Below are positions 35,007 to 43,256 of a DNA stretch of 64,000 nucleotides, in pieces. The DNA lies in contig NZ_RFFG01000017.1 in the NCBI RefSeq assembly GCF_003696215.1, positions 1 to 64,000 of the forward strand, given 5' to 3'. The notes under the pieces were generated by a model. It worked only from the letters and a program-made list of their open reading frames with translations. It did no database searches and was not told the DNA's origin. Made by a program: the position numbers and the translations under genes. Origin of the DNA: Actinomadura harenae (GTDB lineage: Bacteria; Actinomycetota; Actinomycetes; Streptosporangiales; Streptosporangiaceae). Numbering within the stretch: the stretch's first letter is position 1; each line of letters begins with the position of its first letter.

Positions 35007-35060
35007 CCCCCCGTCGCCTGCCCTGACCCCTCCTTTCGGCGAACGACCATCCCGCAGACG

Positions 35061-35093
35061 CGGGACCACGCCCCGACAACCTGGCTGGTCCCG
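35061..35093 (+). terminator. Hairpin after dipeptidase gene
   Basis: Arms CGGGACCA / TGGTCCCG with a 17-base loop, 55 bp after the stop. The right arm and following bases (GGCTGGTCCC-TT-CAGCG) match the stronger terminator at 11771-11804, which suggests a dispersed terminator type in this genome. Confidence 0.45.
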
Positions 35094-35163
35094 TTCAGCG
35101 CCGAACCATCCCCAAAACGAAGCTCACGCCAACCGGGGAGTGGCGTAGGGCGGCGGGGAGCCG

Positions 35164-35418
35164 TCAGGCAGCCAACGGCAACGGCCGGCGGCGGCGCGCG
35201 GCTTCTACCGGGACGCTCCCTGCCGATCTGCGACGAGCCCGCCGCCGCCCTGGACGCCCGCGCCGAGCGCCGCCTGCTCGAGCAGATCCGTGCCCACGCC
35301 GCCGCCACGGCCGCACCGCCCTGTTGACATCCCCCGACTCGCTGGCGTCCTCCACGCCGACCACATCCATGTTCCGGAACGCGGCCAGGCCATCGTCCGC
35401 CGTGGCGGGCGTCGATCC
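35164..35418 (+). pseudogene. Remnant of ABC-transporter ATP-binding domain
   Basis: Three short stretches in different frames match the second half of an ABC ATPase in the right order. Frame 1 from 35164: SGSQRQR...ARGFYRDAP, a decayed signature motif (SGGQ). Frame 3 from 35220: LPICDEPAAALDARAERRLLEQIRAH (Walker B and D-loop), ending at a stop at 35325. Frame 1 again: RLAGVLHADHIHVPERGQAIVRRG, the H-loop region and following strand. At least two frameshifts separate them, and no Walker A is seen upstream. It is a degraded gene, not an active transporter. Confidence 0.72.
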
Positions 35419-35503
35419 CGTTCCAACGCCCTTCCAACGCCCTTCCAACGTCCTGCCTCGATCGTCATCAGTACCCGAACAGGGACGAACGAGGAGGTTC
35501 GAG

Positions 35504-35653
35504 ATGGGGAAGGGCGCACCGGCCCGGATCCTGACGAGTGCGGCGACCGAGATCCTGGCCGCCGCGCCCACCGCGGTCGCGAGCGGCATCCTGGCCGCCC
35601 CGGCGGACGCTGTCACGGCCGCCCCGGCGGAGATGCGGGCGGCGGGCGGCTGA
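35504..35653 (+). CDS. Possible 49-residue Ala-rich peptide
   Basis: ATG 35504 has a well-spaced GAGGAGG site. The peptide is MGKGAPARILTSAATEIL followed by Ala-rich repeats of the type AAP-A and ends RAAGG. It could be a small secreted or precursor peptide, or chance in a decaying region; no modification enzyme is nearby. It stands between the ABC remnant and the lectin gene. Confidence 0.3.
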   Translation: MGKGAPARILTSAATEILAAAPTAVASGILAAPADAVTAAPAEMRAAGG

Positions 35654-35757
35654 GACCGCCCCTCGACCACCACCGTTCACACCGCATGGCTGAAGCAACC
35701 GCGCCGCCATGAGCTCATCAGCGAGTTATTCCACGCCACAGAGAGGCAGACCTGCAC

Positions 35758-36249
35758 ATGAAGAGGAAACTCACGGCCGTTGCGCTTGCCGCTGCGACAG
35801 TCACAGGAGGAGTTGTCGCGGCGACTCCCGCGCAAGCCGCCCAGTTCTGGAACTTCCGCAACGCTGTGAGCGGCGCGTGCCTCGACTCCAACGCCAACGG
35901 CTCAGCCTACGTGCTGGCGTGCAATGGCGGCGCCTATCAGAAGTGGGAGTGGGTGTCCGGAGGGGCCAACTCCGGCAAGCTTCTCAAGAACCGGGCAACC
36001 GGGCGGTGCCTGGCCTACAACGACCAGCAGTCGGTCAGCACCCAGTCCTGTGCCAGCGGCTCCGTCAAGCAGAGTTGGTTCTACAACACGAGCAAGTACT
36101 ACCTCATCGGCGGCGGCTACAGCAGCTACCCCGATACCGCGCTGAAGCTCCAGTTCGTGAGTACCAAGGGGCTGCGGGTGATCCAGCAGAGCCCGCCCAA
36201 CGGCACCTACAACGACCTCATTTGGCACCCTTACGCGGTCGGTGCCTGA
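35758..36249 (+). CDS. Secreted ricin-type beta-trefoil lectin
   Basis: 163 residues: signal peptide of about 27 residues (cleavage after AQAA), then one beta-trefoil domain with two clear QxW-type motifs (YQKWEW, KQSWFY), the repeat AVSGACLDSNA / ATGRCLAYND, and paired Cys. No enzyme domain is attached, so it is a free carbohydrate-binding lectin-like protein. The A/C/N-rich codon use in the mature part is slightly lower in GC3 than its neighbours, and remnants of mobile or broken genes lie on both sides, so acquisition by transfer is possible. Confidence 0.88.
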   Translation: MKRKLTAVALAAATVTGGVVAATPAQAAQFWNFRNAVSGACLDSNANGSAYVLACNGGAYQKWEWVSGGANSGKLLKNRATGRCLAYNDQQSVSTQSCASGSVKQSWFYNTSKYYLIGGGYSSYPDTALKLQFVSTKGLRVIQQSPPNGTYNDLIWHPYAVGA

Positions 36250-36501
36250 CCGTAGCGTCCTGCCCCTGAAGCGGAGCACGCTTGCCAGGCCGAACTGAGA
36301 AACGCGGCCGAACAGCGATCGCGGTACGCGGCGGCGCTACGGCGAAGGCGAACACGCATTAGTGTCGCCCCTGGCAGGAAAGCGATTCACCACGGCGGGA
36401 TCGGGGGCCCACAATCCCTCCGTGGTGAATCCACGCGGACGAGCGTGGTCCGGTTAGCGTTGAATTCGCACGTGTCACCAGCCGCACGAGGGTGGGCTTC
36501 T

Positions 36502-36690
36502 TCAGCGATCGTGGTGGTGGCGACTCGGGCCTTGCTTGGCGAGGGCCGCGCCGACGGCCTCTGCGGTGGCGTTGGTGTTGATGGCCAGGCTGCGGATGTT
36601 CTGGTGCCCGGACAGGGCCATGAGCATCGGGGCTGGCCAGCCGTCCTCGGCCAGGTGAGTGAGCCGGGAGTGGCGGAGCTGGTCTCCTCG
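36502..36690 (-). pseudogene. C-terminal remnant of tyrosine recombinase
   Basis: On the minus strand, QLRHSRLTHLAEDGW then PMLMALSGHQNIRSLAI and a TEAV-type tail match the end of a phage-type integrase (R of LRH, H of SGH). The position of the catalytic Tyr (usually LA-Y-TN) is Asn in LAINTNATAEAV, and everything before the LRH motif is missing. It is the inactivated end of an integrase gene. Confidence 0.7.
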
Positions 36691-36762
36691 GGCCAGGCGA
36701 TCCGCACCAACACCTACAAGCTGTCCGACCGCAACATCGTGGGCTACATGCTGCCCAGGTAG
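36687..36762 (+). pseudogene. Orphan 3' end of an unidentified plus-strand gene
   Basis: The last 23 codons before TAG at 36760 read SGQAIRTNTYKLSDRNIVGY and four more residues. They use amino acids with AT-rich codons (N, T, Y, K, I) but every third base is G or C, which is strong evidence of former coding selection. The frame has no convincing start, and upstream of 36687 it is antisense to the integrase remnant. It looks like a gene end left at a recombination junction. Confidence 0.4.
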
Positions 36763-36826
36763 CGGCGGACGGGCGTCGGCGGGCGCGCTTTGCGGGGTTG
36801 CGCGTCCGCCGGCCCACATCGGGGGG

Positions 36827-37600
36827 TCAGGCCGATGGAGTCAGGCCCGGCGCGGTGTGCGTCGTCAGCGCCGGGTCGTGGCGTAGGATCGCCGCCTCCA
36901 GGGCCGTCAGCTCCGGGCCGGGGTCCAGGCCCAGTTCCTCGGCCAGCAGGTGGCGGCCTTGGCGGCACACCTCCAGGGCCTCGGCGGTCCGGCCGGTGCG
37001 GTAGAGGGCCAGTGCGAGCCGCGCGCGGGGGCGCTCGCACAGCGGGGTCAGGCGTACCAGGTTCCGCAGCCTGCCGATCAGGTCGGCGTCGCAGCCGAGG
37101 GCCAGCCGGGCCTCCAGGGCCTCCTCGACCGCGCTCGACCGCAGTTCCCCCAGCCGCAGGGCCTCCTGGTGGACCGGCGCCAGATGGTCCTGCTCCTCGT
37201 AGGCGGCGCCGCCGCGCCACAGTGCCAGCGCCGTCTCGAACGCCTCGGCCGCCTCGCGCGGGCGGCCCGCCGCCCAGGCGTCCCTTCCCCTGTCGACGGC
37301 GGCGGTGAACGCGGTGGCGTCCAGTTCCCCGGCGGCGACGTGCAGCACGTACCCGGCCGGGTGGGACGCCAGCCGGCCGGGGCCCAAAGCCCGCCGCAGA
37401 TGGTGGACGTAGCCGCGCAGCGTCTCGGCCGCCGCGCCCGGCGGCCGCCCGGCCCACAGCACGTCGGCCAGCCGTCCCGGCGAGACCGGGCGGCCCGCGT
37501 GGCACAGCAGTGTCGCCAGCAGATCGCGGAGCTTGGGCGACAGCGCCACCGGTCCCTCCGGGCCCTGGACGTCCAGTGGCCCGAGCACGCGGTATCTCAT
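36827..37600 (-). CDS. SARP-family transcriptional activator
   Basis: 257 residues: OmpR-type winged HTH (residues about 15-95; LSPKLRDLLATLLCHAGRPVS, LRGYVHHLRRALG, GYVLHV) followed by a bacterial transcriptional activation domain of TPR type (about 100-245, ending LLAEELGLDPGPELTALEAAIL). This is the short SARP plan (ActII-ORF4, RedD) with no ATPase. SARPs usually switch on antibiotic clusters through heptameric repeats. GGGGAG precedes ATG 37600. It is divergent from the STAND gene at 37810, with repeats between them. No biosynthetic cluster adjoins it directly. Confidence 0.93.
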   Translation of the reverse strand: MRYRVLGPLDVQGPEGPVALSPKLRDLLATLLCHAGRPVSPGRLADVLWAGRPPGAAAETLRGYVHHLRRALGPGRLASHPAGYVLHVAAGELDATAFTAAVDRGRDAWAAGRPREAAEAFETALALWRGGAAYEEQDHLAPVHQEALRLGELRSSAVEEALEARLALGCDADLIGRLRNLVRLTPLCERPRARLALALYRTGRTAEALEVCRQGRHLLAEELGLDPGPELTALEAAILRHDPALTTHTAPGLTPSA

Positions 37601-37670
37601 CGGCTCCCCTCTCGATGGGTCCCGGGGCGCTCCGGCGGCGCCCCACGACCAGGTCTAGGCAGCCGCCGGA

Positions 37671-37756
37671 TTGTCCGAAATCCCTGGTCAGCGGGTCCGG
37701 ACAAAGCGTCTCAATCTGATTCGCGCAGGTCGCCCCGGTCCGGGCGGGAAATCCCT
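37671..37756. promoter_or_regulatory. Repeats in SARP/STAND divergent region
   Basis: An inverted repeat TTGTCCG (37671-37677) / CGGACAA (37698-37704) and a 9-bp direct repeat GAAATCCCT (37677-37685 and 37748-37756) lie in the 209-bp space between two divergent genes. Either could be a binding site for the SARP or a related factor. The arms resemble, but are not, the TTGTCA palindromes at 1038 and 19621. Confidence 0.35.
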
Positions 37757-37809
37757 AGGATGATGCCGCCCAACGTGAACAACAGCGGTCGCCGGGGAGC
37801 AGCCAGGCC

Positions 37810-40800
37810 ATGGGGAGACCGGAACGCCCCCTGGACCCGCACGCGGGTCCCGTCGAACGGCTGGCGTGGGAGCTGCGCGGGCTGCGCGACCGCGCGGGCC
37901 GCCCCAGCTACCGGGAGTTGGCCGCGCGAGCCCACTTCTCCCGCAGCACCCTGGCGGAGGCGGCAACCGGGCTGCGCCTGCCGACCCTCGAGGCCACTTT
38001 GGCCTACGCCACCGCCTGCGGGGGCGACGCCGCCCGGTGGGAGGCCCGGTGGCGGGCGGCGGCCAAGGAACTGGAACGGGCGCGCCGCCGCTGCCCCTAT
38101 CCGGGGCTCGCGCCGCTGGAGGCCGCCGACGCCGACCTGTTCTTCGGCCGGGACGACCTGGTGGAGCAGGTGCGCGCGGCGGTGGCGCGCGGGCCGTTGA
38201 CGGCGGTGTTCGGGGCCTCGGGCAGCGGAAAGTCGTCGCTGCTGCGGGCGGGACTGGCGCCGACGCTGACCGCCGAGGGAGTCCCCGTCGCGGTGCTGAT
38301 GCCGGGCGCGCACCCCCGCGCCCCGCTGGACGAGGCGGTCGAGAGCCTGGGCGGGGACGGCGTGCTGGTCGTGGACCAGTTCGAGGAGGCGTTCACGCTC
38401 TGCGCCGATGCCGGTGAACGGATGGCGTTCCTGGACGCGGTGACCGCGCTCGCCGACGGCGGAGGGCCCCGCGTGGTGCTCGGGGTGCGCGGCGACTTCT
38501 ACGGGCACTGCTCCCGGCACGCGGGCCTGGTGGCGGTGTTGCGGGCGGGCGCCCAGCTCCCGATCGGGCCGCTGACGGCGCGGGAGCTGCGCGCCGTCAT
38601 CGTGGAGCCCGCCGCCCGCGTGGGGCTGGAGGTCGAGCCCGCGCTGGTGGAGGCGGTGCTGGCCGAGGCGGCGGGCGAGCCGGGCACGCTGCCGCTGGTG
38701 GCGCACGCCCTGCGGGAGTCCTGGCGGCGGCAGCCCGGCCAGGTGCTGCGGCTGGCCGACTACCGCACGGCCGGCGGGGTCCGGGAGGCCGTGGCGCGCA
38801 CCGCCGAGGAACTGTACGAGGACCTGGACCCTCCCCAGCGGGACCTGCTGCGCGCGGTGTTCCTGCGGCTGACCGCGCTCGGCGAGGGCACCGAGGACAC
38901 CCGCCGCCGCGTGGACCGCGACGAGCTGGCGGGCCTGGCCGACCCCGGCGAGATCGACGCGCTGCTGGACCGGCTGGCCGCCGCCCGGCTGGTGGTGGTC
39001 GACCGCGGCACCGCCGAGCCCGCCCACGAGGCGCTGATCGACGCCTGGCCCCGGCTGCGGAGGTGGCTGGCCGACGACCGCGCCGCGCTGCTGCGGCACC
39101 GGCGGCTCACCACCGCCGCCGACGACTGGCACGACCACGGCCGGGACGCCGAGTTCCTGCTGCGCGGCGGGCGGCTGGCCGAGTGGGACGAGGCCGACCC
39201 CGGACCGCTCAACGAGCGCGAACGCGCGTTCCTGGCCGCCGGCCGGGCCCGCCGCGACGCCGAGCATCTGGCCGAGCGCCGCCGTGCGCGCCGCCGCTTC
39301 GGCGGGCTGAGCCTGGTCGCCGCCGTGGTCGCCGTGCTGGCGGTCGTCGCGCTGGTCCAGGCCGACCGCAACGCCGACGCCCGCGACCGCGCCCGGTCCC
39401 GGCAGCTCGCCGCCGAGGCCCGCCGCCAGTTCACCCTGGACCCCGCCCTGGCGTTGTCACTGGCGGCCGAGTCGCACCGGGTGGCGCCGACCGTCGAGGC
39501 GGACACGGTGCTGCGGCAGGCCCTGGCCGACGCCCGGCACCGGCCCGCCCCCGCCACGGGCCTGACCATCGTGACCGGGATGGCGGCCGCCCCCGACCGG
39601 ACGCGGATCGCGGTGTGGGGTCCGGGGCGCGGCGCGGGGACGTCCGTGCGGACGTGGCGGTGGGAGGACGGCCGGCTGGTCCCGGACGGGCCCGGGCTGG
39701 AGATCCCCGCAGTGGTGAGCGACGCGGCGTTCGGTGCGGACGGCCGGACGCTGGCGGTGGGCGGTGGCAAGGGGACCGTCGAGTTGTGGGACGCCTCCGG
39801 CGGTCGCGGGCGGATCCGGACGCTGTGGGACGAGGGCGGGTCGCCGGTCCAGACCGCGGTCGCGTTCGCGGGCGGCCGGGTGGCGGCGGCGCGCGGTAAG
39901 GAGGTGCGCGTATGGGACCTGGACGAACCGGACCGCGCGTTCGTCCGGCTCGGTGCGGCCCATGACGTGGACACGGTGGCGTTGAGCCCCGACGGGCGGC
40001 AGCTGGTGTGCGGCGGCTTCGGGACGGCCCAGCGGATGTTCACACTGACGCGGACCGGCGCCGAGACCCTGCGGACCGCTCTCGACAGCCGTCCGAGGGA
40101 CCTGGCGTTCAGCCCGGACGGCGTGTGGATGGTCTCCACCCAAGGCCGGCAGGCGCGCCTGTGGCGGACGGATTGGGAGGCCGGACGCGGGGACTGGCAG
40201 GCCGAGGCCACCTGGCGGATGGGGGCCGAGACGTTCCGGGGCGCCGTGTTCAGCGCCGACGGCGGCCGCGTCGCGACCTTCGCCGACGACCGGGCGGTCC
40301 GTGTCTGGGACACCGGCAGCACGCTGGACCCGCTGACGCTGCGCATCCCCTCGGGGGTCCTGCAAGCGGTCGCGTTCGCCCCCGACGGCCGCGGCCTGGC
40401 GGGCGTCACGGGCCAGGGCGCGCTGCACGTCTGGGACGTCACGGCGGGCACGGGCGAACGGTCGGCCCGGCTGGAGGGCCACGACGGGATGGCCGACCGT
40501 TCCCTCAGCGCCGACGGCGGGCGGGTCCTGGCCACCTCCGTCAAGGGCGACCGGTTCGCGGTCTGGGACGCCGGTCGGGGCGGGCGACCGCTGGCCGACC
40601 ACCGCGTCCCCCCGGGCCAGGCCGACTACGCAGTGCTGAGCCCCGACGGCCGCCGCGCCGCCACGGGCGGGTTCTTCGGCGCCCCGGTCCGGCTGTGGGA
40701 CCTGGCGGGCGGCCCGCCGCACGTGCTGGTGGAGAGCGGCGCGCGGACGACGGCGCTGGCCTTCGGCGGCGACGGCCGGACGCTGGCGGTCAGCAGCGGC

Positions 40801-41499
40801 GGCGCGGCCGACGTGCGCGTATGGCGGGTGCCCCCGCAGGGGCCTCCCACGGAGATGACCGGATGGCGGCGTGGCGGGGAGGGAGGCCGCGCCGACGGCG
40901 GACTGGCCGTCAGCGCCGACGGTCGGCGGCTGGCCAGCGCCCGCGCCGACGGCTCGGTGTGGTTCTGGGACCTGTCCGGCCGGGTCCGGCCCCGCGTCCT
41001 GCGCGGCGGCCGGTCCAGCGTGACCGAGCTCGCCCTCAGCCGCGACGGGCGGTGGCTGGCCGGGGCCCGCTCCGACGGGACCGTGCTGCTGTGGGACACC
41101 GCCGCCGACGGCGCGGCGGCCGCCGTCATGCGCGGCACCGGCGGCGAGATCCTCCAGGGCCGGTCGCTGGCGTTCACCGCCGACGGGTCCTGGCTGGCGG
41201 CCACCGAGCCGTCCGGCGGCCTGCGTGTGTGGCGGGTCGGCGAGGGTCCCACCGAGCCGCTGACGTTCGGCGGGCTCGGCGGACCGGTCGGCCCGCTGGC
41301 GTTCCACGGCACCCGGCTGGTCGCGGCGTTCACCGGTCAGGTGGGCTCCGACGGGGCGGCCCGGTGGCGTCGGCCGTCCCGCGTGCGCACCTGGGAGTGC
41401 GAGGTCTGCGGTCCCGCCGACCGCCTGCCCGCCCTGGTCCGGCGTCACGCACCCCGCCCGTTCACCCCCGACGAACGCCGCCTCTACCTACGCCCCTAG
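37810..41499 (+). CDS. HTH-nSTAND1-WD40 membrane signalling protein
   Basis: 1229 residues. Residues about 10-85 form an HTH-like domain typical of these proteins (RDRAGRPSYRELAARAHFSRSTLAEAA). The nSTAND1 NTPase follows (about 95-430) with Walker A GASGSGKSS (Lys141) and Walker B VLVVDQFEE (Asp189). A single hydrophobic helix (about 497-517) and an Arg-rich coiled segment lead to about 13 WD40 blades (about 570-1190; repeated SPDGR-LA and VRVWD) and the family tail CEVCGPADRLPALV. Such proteins are presumed signal-dependent switches that oligomerise. It is divergent from the SARP, suggesting a joint circuit, and ends with a 4-bp tail-to-tail overlap with DUF397. Confidence 0.92.
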   Translation: MGRPERPLDPHAGPVERLAWELRGLRDRAGRPSYRELAARAHFSRSTLAEAATGLRLPTLEATLAYATACGGDAARWEARWRAAAKELERARRRCPYPGLAPLEAADADLFFGRDDLVEQVRAAVARGPLTAVFGASGSGKSSLLRAGLAPTLTAEGVPVAVLMPGAHPRAPLDEAVESLGGDGVLVVDQFEEAFTLCADAGERMAFLDAVTALADGGGPRVVLGVRGDFYGHCSRHAGLVAVLRAGAQLPIGPLTARELRAVIVEPAARVGLEVEPALVEAVLAEAAGEPGTLPLVAHALRESWRRQPGQVLRLADYRTAGGVREAVARTAEELYEDLDPPQRDLLRAVFLRLTALGEGTEDTRRRVDRDELAGLADPGEIDALLDRLAAARLVVVDRGTAEPAHEALIDAWPRLRRWLADDRAALLRHRRLTTAADDWHDHGRDAEFLLRGGRLAEWDEADPGPLNERERAFLAAGRARRDAEHLAERRRARRRFGGLSLVAAVVAVLAVVALVQADRNADARDRARSRQLAAEARRQFTLDPALALSLAAESHRVAPTVEADTVLRQALADARHRPAPATGLTIVTGMAAAPDRTRIAVWGPGRGAGTSVRTWRWEDGRLVPDGPGLEIPAVVSDAAFGADGRTLAVGGGKGTVELWDASGGRGRIRTLWDEGGSPVQTAVAFAGGRVAAARGKEVRVWDLDEPDRAFVRLGAAHDVDTVALSPDGRQLVCGGFGTAQRMFTLTRTGAETLRTALDSRPRDLAFSPDGVWMVSTQGRQARLWRTDWEAGRGDWQAEATWRMGAETFRGAVFSADGGRVATFADDRAVRVWDTGSTLDPLTLRIPSGVLQAVAFAPDGRGLAGVTGQGALHVWDVTAGTGERSARLEGHDGMADRSLSADGGRVLATSVKGDRFAVWDAGRGGRPLADHRVPPGQADYAVLSPDGRRAATGGFFGAPVRLWDLAGGPPHVLVESGARTTALAFGGDGRTLAVSSGGAADVRVWRVPPQGPPTEMTGWRRGGEGGRADGGLAVSADGRRLASARADGSVWFWDLSGRVRPRVLRGGRSSVTELALSRDGRWLAGARSDGTVLLWDTAADGAAAAVMRGTGGEILQGRSLAFTADGSWLAATEPSGGLRVWRVGEGPTEPLTFGGLGGPVGPLAFHGTRLVAAFTGQVGSDGAARWRRPSRVRTWECEVCGPADRLPALVRRHAPRPFTPDERRLYLRP

Positions 41500-41720
41500 C
41501 CAGGCGCGTGGCTGGACCGCGCTCTTGACGGCGGCTCCGAGTCAAGGACGAACGAGGCCAGCCGACGGAGGTCGGTGCGGTGGAGGGTGAGGTGCCCGGC
41601 GTCGGGATCCTTGCTGTCGCGGACGCCCACGAACGTGCCGAGGTCGGCCAGTTCGATGCAGGTTCCGCCGCCGCCGCTCTCGCTGCTGTGGCTGCTCTTG
41701 CGCCACTTGATCATCGTCAT
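41496..41720 (-). CDS. DUF397 protein
   Basis: 74 residues: KWRKSSHSSESGGGGTCIELADLG, FVGVRDSKDPDAGHLTL and a C-terminal tail. It starts in an ATGA overlap with the stop of the XRE gene just upstream (ATG 41720-41718, TGA 41719-41717), so translation of the two is coupled. A GAGAGGA site is inside the XRE end. Partner of the XRE/DUF5753 gene. Confidence 0.93.
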   Translation of the reverse strand: MTMIKWRKSSHSSESGGGGTCIELADLGTFVGVRDSKDPDAGHLTLHRTDLRRLASFVLDSEPPSRARSSHAPG

Positions 41721-42532
41721 TCCTCTCGCCGTTCGAGGATGAGCCATTCGCGAGACTCGTCCTCACTGCGAGCGCGAGCGGCGAGTCGATCAAAGCGTAT
41801 CCGCGTACGGTCCGCTCGACTCTGGTCGTCGATGATTCCTCCTACGTCGAGCGCGGTGCCGGCGAAGCCCAGCTCCTCGCCCCTAGGCATCCTGAAGTGC
41901 CAGAACGATCCGTCGACACCGATGTGCGGCGTGATCCGCTCGGGAATGATGCGCAGCGAGACATGATGCCGCTCCGCCATTTTGAGCAGGTGGTCGGTCT
42001 GGGCGCACATCACCTCGCGGCTCGCCAGCGGACGTAGGGCGACCTCGTCGAGCACCGCCCAGATCTGGCGCTCGCCCCTCAACATCGCGGTCTGGTGCTC
42101 CATGCGGCGAGCCACGGCGGCGTCCACATCCTTGATGAGGCCGGCGTTGTGTCCGGCCGTCAGAAGGCTCCGCGCGTAGTCCTCCGTCTGAAAGGGCAGC
42201 GGAATGATGTTGTACGAGAAGACCCGGGTTTCGATGGCCTCGCGCTGAATGTGATTCAGGCGCTCGCTCCAGTTGGGGTTGGTGCCCGATGTCGCGAAGT
42301 AATGCAGGGTTTCGAAGAGTTGTCCGGTGTGCCAGGTGGTGTCGAGGGCCTTGCATTGGCGTTCGTCGAGTTGCTTGTCGCCGGTCTCGTACTTGGAAAC
42401 TTGGCTGATCGAGCACTCCAGGATGGCGGCCACGTCGTGCTGGCGCAGGTTCATCCAGATGCGCATATGGCGAAGGTGATTGGCCATCAGGGCCCAGAGG
42501 GAGAGCCGGGCGTCGGGTGGTGGCTTGACCAT
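41717..42532 (-). CDS. XRE-family regulator with DUF5753 domain
   Basis: 271 residues. HTH at about 18-72 (HMRIWMNLRQHDVAAILECSISQVSKYETG), then DUF5753 (VFSYNIIPLPFQTEDYARSLL, IWAVLDEVALRPLAS, SLRIIPERITPHIGVDGSFWHF). It belongs to the same family as the genes at 12568 and 62213 but with low identity, so these are not recent copies. It is coupled to a DUF397 gene and divergent from a frameshifted GHKL ATPase, reproducing the WhiJ-type trio. Confidence 0.93.
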   Translation of the reverse strand: MVKPPPDARLSLWALMANHLRHMRIWMNLRQHDVAAILECSISQVSKYETGDKQLDERQCKALDTTWHTGQLFETLHYFATSGTNPNWSERLNHIQREAIETRVFSYNIIPLPFQTEDYARSLLTAGHNAGLIKDVDAAVARRMEHQTAMLRGERQIWAVLDEVALRPLASREVMCAQTDHLLKMAERHHVSLRIIPERITPHIGVDGSFWHFRMPRGEELGFAGTALDVGGIIDDQSRADRTRIRFDRLAARARSEDESREWLILERREE

Positions 42533-42617
42533 GGTGCGCTCCGCGGGGGTCTGATCGGCGCATTTTCTGATCCGAGCAACAACAGTGACAACGGTAGTCG
42601 AGTGGCGTCAGGGTGTG

Positions 42618-43078
42618 ATGCAGAACACTGGAATTCGCGCCATGAGGACGGGTCCGATGATTCCGAAAGCTCCGGTGGAGGACGATCAGGAAAGGCTGGT
42701 CGTTTGTCGGTTCGAGGCGGATTTGTCCGCTGCGGGGAAAGCGCGGCGGCGGGTGGGGGAGGTGCTGCGGGGGTGGGGCGTGAAGACCTTGAGGACGACG
42801 CCGCGCTGTGTGTGTCCGAGCTGGTCACCAATGCGCTGAACTGCGGTGCGGGCGATATCCGTGTGCTTGTCGAGTGGCACACCGATGCCATGGTCGAGGT
42901 CGCGGTGTGGGATGACGGGCCTGGGTGTCCCGAACTTCAGGAGCCCGACGAGAACTGTGAGACGGGACGAGGGCTCGGGATCGTCCAGGCGCTCGCGGTC
43001 TCGTGGGGCAAGCACGGCTCGCCGGACGGCGGCAAGACCGTGTGGGCGCGGTTCGTCTCGCCGGGCGCCGACGCGTGA
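42618..43078 (+). pseudogene. RsbW-like GHKL ATPase, frameshifted
   Basis: The first part, in one frame, gives RLVVCRFEADLSAAGKARRR and GEVLRGWGV up to about 42779. The next frame back by one base continues EDLEDDAALCVSELVTNALN, VAVWDDGPGCPE (G1 box) and ETGRGLGIVQAL (G2 box) to the stop at 43078. Together they make one ATPase domain of the usual length, so one base is missing. The break lies in a G-rich run (GGGGGTGGGG), where a sequencing error or real slippage are both possible. If real, this module lacks its kinase. Confidence 0.7.
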
Positions 43079-43217
43079 TCGCCGCGTTCGACGTTGTTCG
43101 CGCGTCGGTGGTGGTGGGGTCGGGCGTTGCCGGGGCGTGTGCGGCGGCCTCGCTGGCGGGGCTGCTCTTCCATATGTTCCGGCCGCGTCCGCACGGACGG
43201 CATCGGGCGGGGCCGTT

Positions 43218-43248
43218 TTGACCTGGAGCGCGCTCCAGTTCCTAGCGT
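43218..43248 (+). promoter_or_regulatory. MerR-type promoter, 16-bp palindrome in 19-bp spacer
   Basis: TTGACC (43218-43223), a spacer of exactly 19 bp, and TAGCGT (43243-43248). The spacer is filled by the perfect palindrome CTGGAGCGCGCTCCAG (43223-43238). This is the classical MerR-activated layout. The SDR start codon lies 9 bp after the -10, so the transcript is probably leaderless. The MerR-family gene is not in the window. Confidence 0.72.
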
Positions 43249-43256
43249 CTTGGGAC

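Noticed and set aside
35290-35712. 140-codon plus-strand frame
   Set aside because: Only its middle part matches protein (the end of the ABC ATPase); the rest is non-coding in character, so it is described as part of the pseudogene.
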